From SYOC01 sp050185455 (GTDB lineage: Bacteria; Desulfobacterota; Binatia; Bin18): a DNA stretch of 11,555 nt. The notes beneath the pieces are model-generated. The model did no database searches and was not told where the DNA came from. It saw only the letters and a list, made by a program, of their open reading frames with translations. Within the stretch, counting starts at the first letter, position 1; each line of letters opens with the position of its first letter. Below, one piece after another: positions 1 to 7,141 of this stretch. Position numbers and translations under genes: made by a program. Location of the stretch: NCBI GenBank assembly GCA_050185455.1, contig JBFWZL010000177.1:1-11555 (forward strand). The letters run 5' to 3'.

Positions 1-67
1 CACTCACTGCACGCTTCACTTCCCGAGCATCTCGTGCCTCATTTATGATCTCATCAAGCTCATCCAT
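1..67 (-). CDS. Partial CDS at left edge, resembles N-terminus of an IS630-type transposase
   Basis: An open minus-strand frame starts at an ATG at 67 and runs off the left edge. A GGAGG-like ribosome binding site lies about 11 bases upstream, and a TATAAT-like box (minus strand) sits at 92-97. The visible 22 residues begin MDELDEIINEARDAREVKRA and are acidic and helical. The 'DAREVKRA' segment resembles the N-terminal stretch that precedes the helix-turn-helix domain in some IS630/COG3415-type transposases (family recollection, not a search). A GTG at 85 is an alternative start in the same frame. Terminal inverted repeats and the catalytic domain are outside the window, so an ordinary HTH protein is equally possible. 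Confidence 0.4.
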   Translation of the reverse strand, partial: MDELDEIINEARDAREVKRAVS

Positions 68-119
68 ATCGCTCGTCGCCTCCACCGAGCGATTATAGTC
101 CACAAATCAATTAGGATCC

Positions 120-2168
120 CTATAGCATCGCTCGAACAACCGCCACAATATGCCCCGGCATGAAACCAAACTTCTGTTGCAACGCCTTGAGCGGCGCGGA
201 CGCACCAAAGGTGTGCATGCCGACGATCCGCCCGTGAAGCCCAACGTACCGCTCCCAGCCAAGCGTCGACGCCTGCTCTACCGCCACGCGTGCAGTGATT
301 TCGGGCGGGAGTACAGTCTCTCGGTATTCCTGGCTCTGCTGCTCAAACAGTTCCCACGACGGCATACTGACCACACGAGCTTTGACGCCTTCCGCCGCCA
401 ATTGCTCATACGCCTGCAGGCAGAGGGCGACCTCACTGCCAGTCGCTAAAAGTAAAACTTCAGGCTGCCCATCAATGGCGTCAATTAAGACGTAGGCTCC
501 TCTCTCCACACCTGAAGCGGGTGCGTATTTGGTGCGGTCCAACGTCGGCAGCGCTTGTCGGGTTAAGATGAGCGCCGCCGGCTGATGGCGTAGTTGCATG
601 ATCACTTTCCAGCACGTCACGACCTCATTGGCATCTGCTGGCCGCAAGGTGATTAATCCTGGGATGGCGCGCAACGCCACCAACTGTTCGACCGGCTGAT
701 GCGTCGGGCCGTCTTCTCCGACGCCGATCGAATCATGCGTAAAGATGTAAATGACGGGCAGTTCCATCAGCGCACTCAGCCGAATCGCCGGTTTGGCGTA
801 GTCACTGAAAATCAAAAAAGTCGCGCCGAAGGGGCGCAATTTCGTTAGTGACAATCCATTCAGAAGAGCGCCCATCGCGTGTTCACGAATGCCAAAGTGC
901 AGATTGCGACCGGCGACGCTCTCGGACAAAAAATCGCCGGCACCGGGAAAGGTTAGCCGCGTTTTTGTTGACGGGAACAGATCCGCCGCGCCGCCTATCA
1001 GCCAAGGGGTCTGCCGGGCAAGTACGTTCAGCACTTGGCTAGAGGAATCTCGTGTGGCGAGCCCACGGGTATCCGGCGGAAACATGGGCAGGTCGTTGTC
1101 CCACTCTTCCGGTAACTGACGATGCTGCATGCGGTATAACTGGTCGGCGAGGGTTGGGTATTGCTCTTTATATGCCTGAAACGTGGTCATCCAGGCGTTC
1201 CGGCTTTCATGACCGCGTTGAGCGAATCTCGTCTGAAAGTGCTCTCGGACCCCTTGCGGCACGAAGAATTTTGCGTCTTCCGGCCAGTCATAATTGCGTT
1301 TGGTCTGACGGATCTCCTCTTCCCCTAACGGCTCGCCGTGCGCCGCGCTCGTATCCTGTTTGTGTGGCGCGCCATACGCGATATGGCTATCCACAATAAT
1401 CAAGGTGGGCCGGTCGGGCATATCCTTGAACACGGTTAACGCACGCCCAAGCATATTCAGATCATTCGCATCCGACACGCGGGCGACATTCCAACCATAA
1501 CTGAGGAAGCGCGTCTCCACGTCCTCACTGAACGCCAAGTCAGTGTGACCTTCGATGGTGATTTTATTATTATCGTAGATCCAACAGAGATTTGCGAGCT
1601 TGAGATGACCGGCTAAAGACGCCGCCTCACTAGACACGCCTTCCATGATGTCGCCATCGCCACAGAGAGCGTAGACATCATAATTGAACAATTCGAAATT
1701 CGGGCGGTTGAAATACTGGGCCAACCACCAGCGCGCCAAGGCGATGCCTACGCTTGTGGCAACGCCTTGCCCAAGAGGTCCGGTGGTGGTCTCGACGCCT
1801 GAGGTCCAACGATATTCCGGATGGCCTGGACATTTGCTGCCCAGCTGACGGAATTGTTTGATGTCGTCTAGGGTCACAGACGCTTCCCCGAGGGTCTCAT
1901 ACTCGGGATTCACCGCTCTCACCCCAGTTAAGTGCAACAAAGCGTAGAGCAGCATCGAGGCGTGGCCGTTCGAGAGAATGAAGCGGTCACGATTCGGCCA
2001 AATGGGGTCATTGGGATCGAACCGCAAGAACTGTTGCCAGACACAGTAGGCGACCGGCGCCAGCGCCATGGGCGTCCCCGGATGGCCCGAGTTCGCTTGT
2101 TGCACAGCGTCCATCGCCAAGGTGCGGATGGTATTGATGCAGAGTTGATCCAGGTGATCAGTCGTCAT
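120..2168 (-). CDS. tkt: Transketolase
   Basis: This is a full-length, 682-residue thiamine-diphosphate-dependent transketolase. The family transfers two-carbon ketol units between sugar phosphates in the non-oxidative pentose phosphate pathway or Calvin cycle, in the cytoplasm. The sequence shows the N-terminal 'ANSGHPGTPM' signature, the ThDP/metal-binding 'GDGDIMEG' followed by 'DNNKITIEG', and the pyrimidine-domain 'FGIREHAM' with the catalytic glutamate. The conserved 'HDSIGVGEDGPTHQPVEQL' segment and a C-terminal transketolase domain ('LLATGSEVALCLQAYEQLA') follow. Length matches bacterial transketolases (about 660-690 residues). The ATG at 2168 is preceded by GGAGGAATAAGTC, an excellent ribosome binding site. 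No phosphoribulokinase, aldolase or other pentose-phosphate gene is nearby, so it is either a stand-alone gene or the last of a broken operon. No internal defect was seen. Confidence 0.97.
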   Translation of the reverse strand: MTTDHLDQLCINTIRTLAMDAVQQANSGHPGTPMALAPVAYCVWQQFLRFDPNDPIWPNRDRFILSNGHASMLLYALLHLTGVRAVNPEYETLGEASVTLDDIKQFRQLGSKCPGHPEYRWTSGVETTTGPLGQGVATSVGIALARWWLAQYFNRPNFELFNYDVYALCGDGDIMEGVSSEAASLAGHLKLANLCWIYDNNKITIEGHTDLAFSEDVETRFLSYGWNVARVSDANDLNMLGRALTVFKDMPDRPTLIIVDSHIAYGAPHKQDTSAAHGEPLGEEEIRQTKRNYDWPEDAKFFVPQGVREHFQTRFAQRGHESRNAWMTTFQAYKEQYPTLADQLYRMQHRQLPEEWDNDLPMFPPDTRGLATRDSSSQVLNVLARQTPWLIGGAADLFPSTKTRLTFPGAGDFLSESVAGRNLHFGIREHAMGALLNGLSLTKLRPFGATFLIFSDYAKPAIRLSALMELPVIYIFTHDSIGVGEDGPTHQPVEQLVALRAIPGLITLRPADANEVVTCWKVIMQLRHQPAALILTRQALPTLDRTKYAPASGVERGAYVLIDAIDGQPEVLLLATGSEVALCLQAYEQLAAEGVKARVVSMPSWELFEQQSQEYRETVLPPEITARVAVEQASTLGWERYVGLHGRIVGMHTFGASAPLKALQQKFGFMPGHIVAVVRAML

Positions 2169-2271
2169 GACTTATTCCTCCAGCGCATTTGGGCAACAAC
2201 AGCGATTTACATACTATCCGTTCAGAGCGAGCAATCAACAACACGCCGACAAAAAGGGAATCATTATGCAT
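2158..2271 (-). CDS. Candidate 37-codon upstream ORF overlapping the transketolase start
   Basis: A short minus-strand frame starts with ATG at 2271, immediately after an AGGAGAGGA sequence, and stops at 2160-2158, overlapping the transketolase start by 11 bases. The predicted product (MHNDSLFVGVLLIARS...) has no family resemblance that I recognise. The overlap would permit translational coupling to transketolase, but a candidate promoter at 2211-2238 lies inside this ORF, so it would only be translated from a longer transcript. It may simply be chance. Confidence 0.22.
   Translation of the reverse strand: MHNDSLFVGVLLIARSERIVCKSLLLPKCAGGISHDD
2211..2238 (-). promoter_or_regulatory. Candidate sigma70-type promoter for transketolase
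   Basis: On the minus strand a TTGATT box (2238-2233) is followed after 16 bases by TAGTAT (2216-2211). This would start transcription near 2204, about 35 bases before the transketolase ATG. Both boxes are close to consensus, but this is pattern matching only. Confidence 0.35.
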
Positions 2272-2429
2272 TCCTCTCCTGGCAACGGACAATCACGAAG
2301 CTTAGGAATTCTCGGATAGCGCTTCCGATTTCATAGCGTGCGTTTCCGAGGCGAAATGACCGGTATCATAAAAATGGTTTCTGCGTTGGGAACGTCTCGT
2401 GGATTTAGCCTTCAATAAAACAAAGCGTG

Positions 2430-2468
2430 ATGTGCTGTGAGCAATTCCAATTGAATGCCTCCCCCGAA
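2430..2468 (-). pseudogene. Fragment of a second PNPOx-like gene (C-terminal motif only)
   Basis: Read on the minus strand, this stretch encodes EAFNWNCSQHIT, which matches EAFNWNCRQHIM near the C-terminus of the intact PNPOx-like gene at 4007-4663. At DNA level 2430-2468 aligns with 4155-4194 at roughly 35 of 39 positions with one single-base gap; the gap breaks the frame upstream. The frame stops after about ten further codons. It lies directly downstream of the antiporter pseudogene, so it looks like a leftover from a second, diverged copy or from a past duplication or rearrangement. It cannot encode a functional protein. Confidence 0.6.
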
Positions 2469-2481
2469 CCTCTTCCCACGC

Positions 2482-3695
2482 TCAGTCGTCACGAGCAAGG
2501 CGGGCTTCGGCGAGATCGATTTCACGTTCGAGGCGGATCAGCACGTCGTCGCCGATCTTGTCCTCGCGCCACAGCTTAATGAGCGCTTCCCGCTGAGCGG
2601 CGGCAGCGCGAGCACTGCCGCCAGTGAGACGACTCCTCGCATACCGCACCAGCTGACGAGCGTCGAGACGCGGGCCGAGGCAGGATCACGACGGCGCACG
2701 GACGGCATGAGCCCGCGCACGCCGTCCGTCGCGGTGAAAATCCACAGAAACCGTACGCCGATCGTAACTGCGCTCAAGATGCCGATCAGGCCGACCACAG
2801 ATACCCAGGACAGGTCCTGCAGGCGCAACAGCGAGTCGGCGATGTGCGGCAGTTTGTGCCCGATGAGCACGAACACCAGACAGTTGACCACAAACACGAC
2901 CGCGCGCCAGAATGTGCGAATGTTCAGACGCGCCAGCGCCGAGATGCGCAGATGGGCCCATCGTGACCGGTAGAGGCCCGCCACGACAACGCCCAGAACC
3001 CCGGAGACCTGTAGCGACTCGCACAGGCAGTAGGTTGCAAAGGGAGTCGTCAACGACATTGCGAGTTCAAGCATCGGATCGTGTAGACGCTCTTGGAGCC
3101 GGGCAGTGATCCAGCCCATGGCCAGGCCAATCGTGAGCCCGCCGAGGGCGATCAGAGCAAACTTACCGACCAGCTCCTGTGCAGAAAACACTCCGGTTAG
3201 CGCGGCAGCCACCGCGAACCGGTAAAGCACCAGCCCGGTTGCGTCGTTCACGAGGCTTTCGCCCTCCAGGATTGTCACGATCCGGCGCGGCAGTCGAAAT
3301 CGCCTCAATACCGCCGTCGCAGCTACGGCATCCGGAGGCGAGACAATGGCGCCCAGCGCAAACGTGACCGCCCAGGGCGCCTGCGGCACGAGCCACTTGA
3401 ACGCGACGCCCACGGCCAGCGTCGTCGTCGTCACCAGCCCAATGGCGAGCAGTAAAATGGGTCGAAGATTCGAGCGAAAATCGCGCCATGAGGTATCGAG
3501 GGCCGCCGGGTACAACACGGCGGGCAGCACGATCGCGAGCACCAAGTGCGGCTCGATCTGCACTTCCGGCTAGTCGTATACGACGCCGAGCCCGATTCCC
3601 GCCAGGACCAGCACGATGGGGTAGGGCACCTGAACGCGGTTCGCCAACCAACCGGCGGCGATCGCGCACACCATCACCAAAATGAGTGAAATCAT
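2482..3695 (-). pseudogene. CPA1-family Na+/H+ antiporter, disrupted by amber codon and internal deletion
   Basis: The frame from ATG at 3695 encodes a hydrophobic N-terminus (MISLILVMVCAIAAGWLANR...) and meets an in-frame TAG at 3572-3570 (codon 42). It then continues with unmistakable CPA1 antiporter sequence: 'IVSPPDAVAATAVLRR', 'EGESLVNDATGLVLYR' and 'GMRGVVSLAAVLALP'. Near 2595-2612 the frame shifts. The next frame supplies the usual cytoplasmic tail, from about AAAQREALIKLW to EIDLAEARLARDD, ending at TGA 2484-2482. The last transmembrane segments expected between these parts (roughly 60-100 residues) are missing, so there is an internal deletion that also changes frame. CPA1 proteins exchange Na+ for H+ at the inner membrane; this copy should be non-functional. 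A GTG at 3563 could restart translation, but the product would lack the first helix and the correct C-terminus. Its base composition is visibly richer in G+C than its neighbours. Confidence 0.85.
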
Positions 3696-3892
3696 CGAGG
3701 CCTGTCCATTTTCTCTCCTGGTCTGTTGCCTTCGGCTAGATTGCTTTTCCCTTCTGCTTCTGCCAGGAAGAACATCTGGTCTTCCCAGACGTCTGTCCTG
3801 AGCGGCCAGCCATAGCTGAAGACGGCTGGCTGCCCCGTGCCCCAGTCCTTGTCGTAGAGCTGCGTGCCGTCCTTCGGAGAGATCGTGCTCAT
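3692..3892 (-). pseudogene. Truncated chloroperoxidase/arylesterase-like alpha/beta hydrolase (N-terminal remnant)
   Basis: The ATG at 3892, behind a GAGGAGAG ribosome binding site, opens a protein beginning MSTISPKDGTQLYDKDWGTG. It continues 'QPAVFSYGWPLRTDVWEDQMFFLA', the characteristic N-terminus of cofactor-free haloperoxidases/arylesterases, which are normally about 270 residues. Recognisable homology covers only about 44 codons (3892-3761). The next 22 codons are unrelated and end at a TGA (3694-3692) that overlaps the antiporter ATG. The nucleophile elbow and the Asp/His of the catalytic triad are absent, and the usual 'HGW' near the oxyanion hole is 'YGW'. The gene has evidently been cut by a rearrangement that joined it to the antiporter segment. 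The longer frame up to 4006 has no support. Confidence 0.8.
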
Positions 3893-4006
3893 ACGAGGCT
3901 CTCCTCTACCGGGATTGTTGCTTATTTGCCCCGAACTCGATACGAATCTTTTTGTTGCAAGAAGCGCTTTCAACGCTGACGTCTTGAGAAGAACCAGTAC
4001 GATCAA

Positions 4007-4663
4007 CTAGGTTGAATGTTCAGCGGGCTCTGCTCGTGCACTTAAGCGGGCAAGCTCTTCTCGAAGCCTCTCGTTGTCCTGCTCTAATTCCTGCATCCGT
4101 CTCTCGATGGGCGCCAGGGCCTCGTGGATTTGGTCCTCAGTGAAACGAGGCATAATGTGCTGTCGGCAATTCCAATTGAACGCCTCCACCCGAATCACAA
4201 ATATCCGCTCGATCACCGCTTGGTAGCCTGGATCATGTACTTGCTTGATCCACTCTTGCACTTGCTCTCCCTCGATGATCTTCGCCCATCCCAGAATCTT
4301 CAGACGCATTTGCGCCGGGTAATCGACTAGAATCAGCGCGACCCGATTATCCGTCATCAGATTACCGGCGCTGATGAATTGCTTATTGCCAGAAAAATCA
4401 GCGAAGGCGATCGTTCGTTCGTCTATTACTTTCAGAAAGCCGGTTGGACCGCCCCGATGCTGCACATAAGGCCAACCAGTCTCTCCAACACTCGCCAAGT
4501 AGAAGCTGTCGCGCGCGGCAATGAACTCCGACTCCTGCTGGCCGAGACGATCTGGCGAAACTCCGGACTTTTCCAACTTCGCGTATTGCCGGCGGCTGCC
4601 GTGCCGCTCTTGTAGAGCCTTAATGACCGGCGTAAATACCAACGATCCAAAGTTATGCGCCAT
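4007..4663 (-). CDS. PNPOx-like FMN-binding family protein (pyridoxamine 5'-phosphate oxidase-related)
   Basis: This is an intact 218-residue protein of the pyridoxamine-5'-phosphate-oxidase-related split-barrel fold. Members bind FMN (or F420/heme in some branches) and act as small redox enzymes; the substrate here is unknown. Seen in the sequence are an N-terminal extension (MAHNFGSLVFTPVIKALQER) and a core around residues 40-150 with 'DSFYLASVGETGWPYVQHRGGPTGFLKV', 'FADFSGNKQFISAGNL' and 'RVALILVDYPAQMRLKILG'. The motif EAFNWNCRQHI follows. Residues about 178-218 form a charged helical, coiled-coil-like tail. The ATG at 4663 has a strong ribosome binding site (GGAGGAAAGGAAACTCA before ATG). 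It is the only intact gene in a block of remnants, so it may persist because it is still useful, or may be recent. It is not the classical PdxH of vitamin B6 synthesis, whose motifs differ. Confidence 0.85.
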   Translation of the reverse strand: MAHNFGSLVFTPVIKALQERHGSRRQYAKLEKSGVSPDRLGQQESEFIAARDSFYLASVGETGWPYVQHRGGPTGFLKVIDERTIAFADFSGNKQFISAGNLMTDNRVALILVDYPAQMRLKILGWAKIIEGEQVQEWIKQVHDPGYQAVIERIFVIRVEAFNWNCRQHIMPRFTEDQIHEALAPIERRMQELEQDNERLREELARLSARAEPAEHST

Positions 4664-4703
4664 TGAGTTTCCTTTCCTCCCAGGCTGTGGGCCGACTCGG
4701 GCG

Positions 4704-4931
4704 CCAGCCTGCAGCGTTCGTAAGTTTTATCACCGGCCCAATTTCGTGTCGCACGAGAAACGTCTCGCTACGGTTTGCTATCTCTTCTCCATGCGTCGCG
4801 AGCGCAAGATGTTCTATTACTTGCACTCCGCGCGCTGTCGCGATCAGCTTGTCCCTTGCGGCTGAGACTGCTTTTACAATCTCAGCTCCGAGACCGCGCG
4901 AAGCACAAGTAATTCTCCAAACTTTATAGTT
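4704..4931 (-). pseudogene. Decayed short-chain dehydrogenase/reductase fragment
   Basis: A minus-strand frame without a start codon reads NYKVWRITCASRGLGAEIVK and then AVSAARDKLIATAR over 4931-4830. This matches the beginning of classical SDR proteins (K-V-W-x-I-T-G-A-S-R-G-L-G, then A-T-A-R), with the first glycine of the TGxxxGxG cofactor motif changed to Cys. The next stretch (4829-4740) is not recognisable. A later 'KLTNAAGW' at about 4727-4704 could be what is left of the NNAG motif, implying an internal deletion; that part is weak. There is no start codon, Ser-Tyr-Lys active site or proper C-terminus, so it is a remnant. It directly abuts the ribosome binding site of the PNPOx-like gene. 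The plus-strand frame over the same DNA has no family resemblance. Confidence 0.55.
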
Positions 4932-4972
4932 GGTCGAAGCTGCAACATTCGACCACTTCCCCTGCGTTTCCT

Positions 4973-5995
4973 CTACTCTTCAGTTGTGAGGACGACTCGA
5001 AACCGCGCCTTACCGCTCATCATGAGTTCGTAGGCCTCAGCCGCACGCCCTAACGGAAAGACTTCAGTCATAGCCCGCACGCCAGTATACAGGCTAAAGG
5101 AGAGCGCATCCTGTGAATCACTAGACGTGTCGGAGGGCCAGCCCCTGATCGACCGACGCCCTGTGATGAGTAGACCTGCAGGCACTTCGAGTGGCTCAGC
5201 AGCAGCACCGAGAATGATTAACTGCCCGTCGACGCCAAGACCGCCCAGGACCGCGCTCATCGCCTTGCCGTTCGTCACGGTTGCGAGAATCACTTTGGCG
5301 CCACCCAACTTGACCAGTTCCGCCGCGGCATCCTGCGTTTGACTATCGATGTAATGCCACGCACCAAGCTGCTTGGCCAGCGGTTCCTTATCCCGCCCGC
5401 GGGCGATAGCCACGGTCTTGAACCCCATCTTGGCGGCGAACTGAACGCCCAAATGACCGAGCCCACCTATCCCGAGGACGACAACCAAATCCCCAGGCCC
5501 TGCGCCGCTGTTCCGCAGGGCATTGAAAGTAGTGACCCCTGCACACATCAGTGGTCCGGCGTCTACGGCTGTGAGCCCTTCCGGGATCAGCGCCAGCGCT
5601 CCGACGGGAGCGATCATGTATTCGGCATAACCGCCGTCGTACATAATACCAGGCACTTGGAAAGCGATTTGGCAGGTCACGAAGTCTCCACGACGACACG
5701 AATCGCAGTACCCGCAGTGGCCGCCATGCCAGCCGACTCCGACCCGCTGACCTGGGGTCCACTCGACGATGCTTGTACCGACCGCATCAATGGTTCCGGC
5801 GACTTCATGTCCTGGAACCCGCGGGTACTGGATGCCCGGCCAGAGCCCTTCTTTTGTAAAGGAGTCGCTGTGACAAATGCCGCAAGCCTCAACCTTAATA
5901 CGCACAGATCTTGCGCCGGGCTCTGGGATTTCGCGTTCAACGAGTTCAAAGGGACCATTCAGGGTAGTAACTTGCACGACACGCATCCTTGGCAT
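4973..5995 (-). CDS. Zinc-dependent alcohol dehydrogenase
   Basis: This 340-residue medium-chain dehydrogenase is intact. The family oxidises alcohols or reduces aldehydes with NAD(P)(H) in the cytoplasm. Catalytic zinc ligands are visible as Cys41 in 'CGICHSD', His63/Glu64 in 'PGHEVAG', and Cys151 in 'PLMCAG'. The structural zinc lobe has Cys94, 97, 100 and 108 ('HCGYCDSCRRGDFVTC'). The Rossmann motif is GIGGLG at 175-180. The second beta strand ends 'AIARGRDK' with no acidic residue, which hints at NADPH rather than NADH (inference). The length is typical. The ATG at 5995 is close to its GGAGGAG (AGTC spacer); Met4 at 5986 is another possible start and fits the usual 'MRAVQV' beginning. It is separated by about 200 bases from the gene upstream and probably has its own promoter. 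Confidence 0.95.
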   Translation of the reverse strand: MPRMRVVQVTTLNGPFELVEREIPEPGARSVRIKVEACGICHSDSFTKEGLWPGIQYPRVPGHEVAGTIDAVGTSIVEWTPGQRVGVGWHGGHCGYCDSCRRGDFVTCQIAFQVPGIMYDGGYAEYMIAPVGALALIPEGLTAVDAGPLMCAGVTTFNALRNSGAGPGDLVVVLGIGGLGHLGVQFAAKMGFKTVAIARGRDKEPLAKQLGAWHYIDSQTQDAAAELVKLGGAKVILATVTNGKAMSAVLGGLGVDGQLIILGAAAEPLEVPAGLLITGRRSIRGWPSDTSSDSQDALSFSLYTGVRAMTEVFPLGRAAEAYELMMSGKARFRVVLTTEE

Positions 5996-6211
5996 GACTC
6001 CTCCGATCGTATACCTTCTTGATTTTTACCACTGCATTTATTCTATCTGTATGTGTGGCCAATCCATCGGATCGGGTTTACCGCTTGCGATGATGGCTGC
6101 GGAACCGCCGGTTCAGGGTAACGTGTTATTCGTGATCAGCTAAGAAATTCGGGCCCCATTATGCACAGGCTCAACGGATCATGAACGAAAGAAATCTCTT
6201 AAGGCGCTTTA
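5996..6211. other. Intergenic region with a 13-base perfect palindrome
   Basis: This 216-base gap separates two minus-strand dehydrogenase genes and should hold the promoter of the zinc alcohol dehydrogenase. The clearest structure is GAACCGCCGGTTC at 6102-6114, two 6-base arms around one central base, which could be a dimer-binding operator site. A short frame ending 'KPDPMDWPHIQIE' can be read on the minus strand at about 6100-6030, but I cannot assign it. No terminator with a T-run was seen. Confidence 0.35.
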
Positions 6212-7141
6212 CTACGCTGAGACAGCAACGACCAGCTTCCCGCAGCCGCGTCTCTGTCTCACTTCTCCCGCGTAAGCGGCAGAGGCCTGAGCGAGCGGCA
6301 GCACGGCACCTACCATTGGGTGAAGGTCGCCCGCCTCCAGCAAGTCGCCAATCTGGCTCAACTGTTCATGATTCGGTTTGACGATAAAAAATGCTTGTTT
6401 CACTCGTTCGTCAGTAGTCGTCTCGCTCTCCGCAGCGATGGTGATTATTCTTCCACCAGATTTGAGTACCCCCCAGGATCGCTGGAGAGTTTCACCACCG
6501 ACGGTATCAAATACGACATCCATGTCCCGGACGTTGTTTTCAAAACGCACGGCCCGGTAGTCGATGACTTGTTCGGCTCCCAGCTGCGATACAAACGCAA
6601 GGTTACGTGCGGATGCGGTAACAGTCACATGCGCACCATGCAACCGGGCCAGCTGTAGCGCGAAAACGCCCACGGCGCCTGCGCCACCATGCACCAGTAT
6701 GCGCTCCCCGGCTTGAAGTCGCGCACGATCAAATAGCCCCTGCCACGCAGTCAACGCACCAATCGGAACCGAGGCGGCTTCGACATGCGTCAAACTGGGT
6801 GGCTTTAGGGCGACACTGGTCGGCTGCGTGATGCAGTACTCCGCCAGTGCGCCGTCGGAAAACCAGTCATTCATACCGTATACTTCCTGACCGATAGCGA
6901 AGCCGACAGTATCCTTCCCTACCGCCGCAATGACGCCGGAGAATTCATGTCCAGGTACGGCGTGGCTCCGTCTCTCGCCGTTTTTGCTGTGAGTGGTGGG
7001 ATACCACAGTAGCTCCGTTGGCGTCACGCCAGCTGCATAGACACGGATCAGCAGTTCTCCACGTCCGGGTCGCGGCTGAGGCGCATATTCCTCGATCAGG
7101 ACAGGCGCTTGTACGGAATCAGATAAACGCATTATTCTCAT
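6212..7141 (-). CDS. NADP-dependent medium-chain oxidoreductase (quinone oxidoreductase-like, zinc-free)
   Basis: This intact 309-residue protein belongs to the zinc-free branch of the medium-chain dehydrogenase superfamily, which uses NADPH to reduce quinones or activated double bonds. Visible features are the GroES-like N-terminal domain with 'PGHEFSGVIAAVG' (63-75) and the Rossmann nucleotide motif 'HGGAGAVGVFALQLA' (151-165). The 'LGAEQVIDY' segment and the 'DMDVVFDTVGGETLQRSW' strand-helix follow. No structural or catalytic zinc cysteines are present. The C-terminus 'GKLVVAV' is the normal family ending. The ATG at 7141 is preceded by AGAGGCGAAAA. It lies 216 bases upstream of the zinc alcohol dehydrogenase on the same strand, so a shared transcript is possible but the gap is large. 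The substrate cannot be deduced. Confidence 0.93.
   Translation of the reverse strand: MRIMRLSDSVQAPVLIEEYAPQPRPGRGELLIRVYAAGVTPTELLWYPTTHSKNGERRSHAVPGHEFSGVIAAVGKDTVGFAIGQEVYGMNDWFSDGALAEYCITQPTSVALKPPSLTHVEAASVPIGALTAWQGLFDRARLQAGERILVHGGAGAVGVFALQLARLHGAHVTVTASARNLAFVSQLGAEQVIDYRAVRFENNVRDMDVVFDTVGGETLQRSWGVLKSGGRIITIAAESETTTDERVKQAFFIVKPNHEQLSQIGDLLEAGDLHPMVGAVLPLAQASAAYAGEVRQRRGCGKLVVAVSA

Noticed and set aside
2686..3669. Additional frames on both strands inside the antiporter region
   Set aside because: Arg/Ala/Gly-rich products typical of off-frame translation of G+C-rich DNA; the antiporter frame explains the conservation.
3893..4006. N-terminal extension of the chloroperoxidase-like frame
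   Set aside because: The MSTIS start at 3892 has its own ribosome binding site and is the family's normal N-terminus; the extension has no homology pattern.
5339..6022. 227-residue plus-strand frame opposite the zinc alcohol dehydrogenase
   Set aside because: Antisense to a gene with complete zinc ligands and Rossmann motif; no family resemblance.
6030..6100. Minus-strand peptide ending KPDPMDWPHIQIE, faintly reminiscent of GMC oxidoreductases
   Set aside because: Only about 20 codons with a stop just before; too short to separate from chance.
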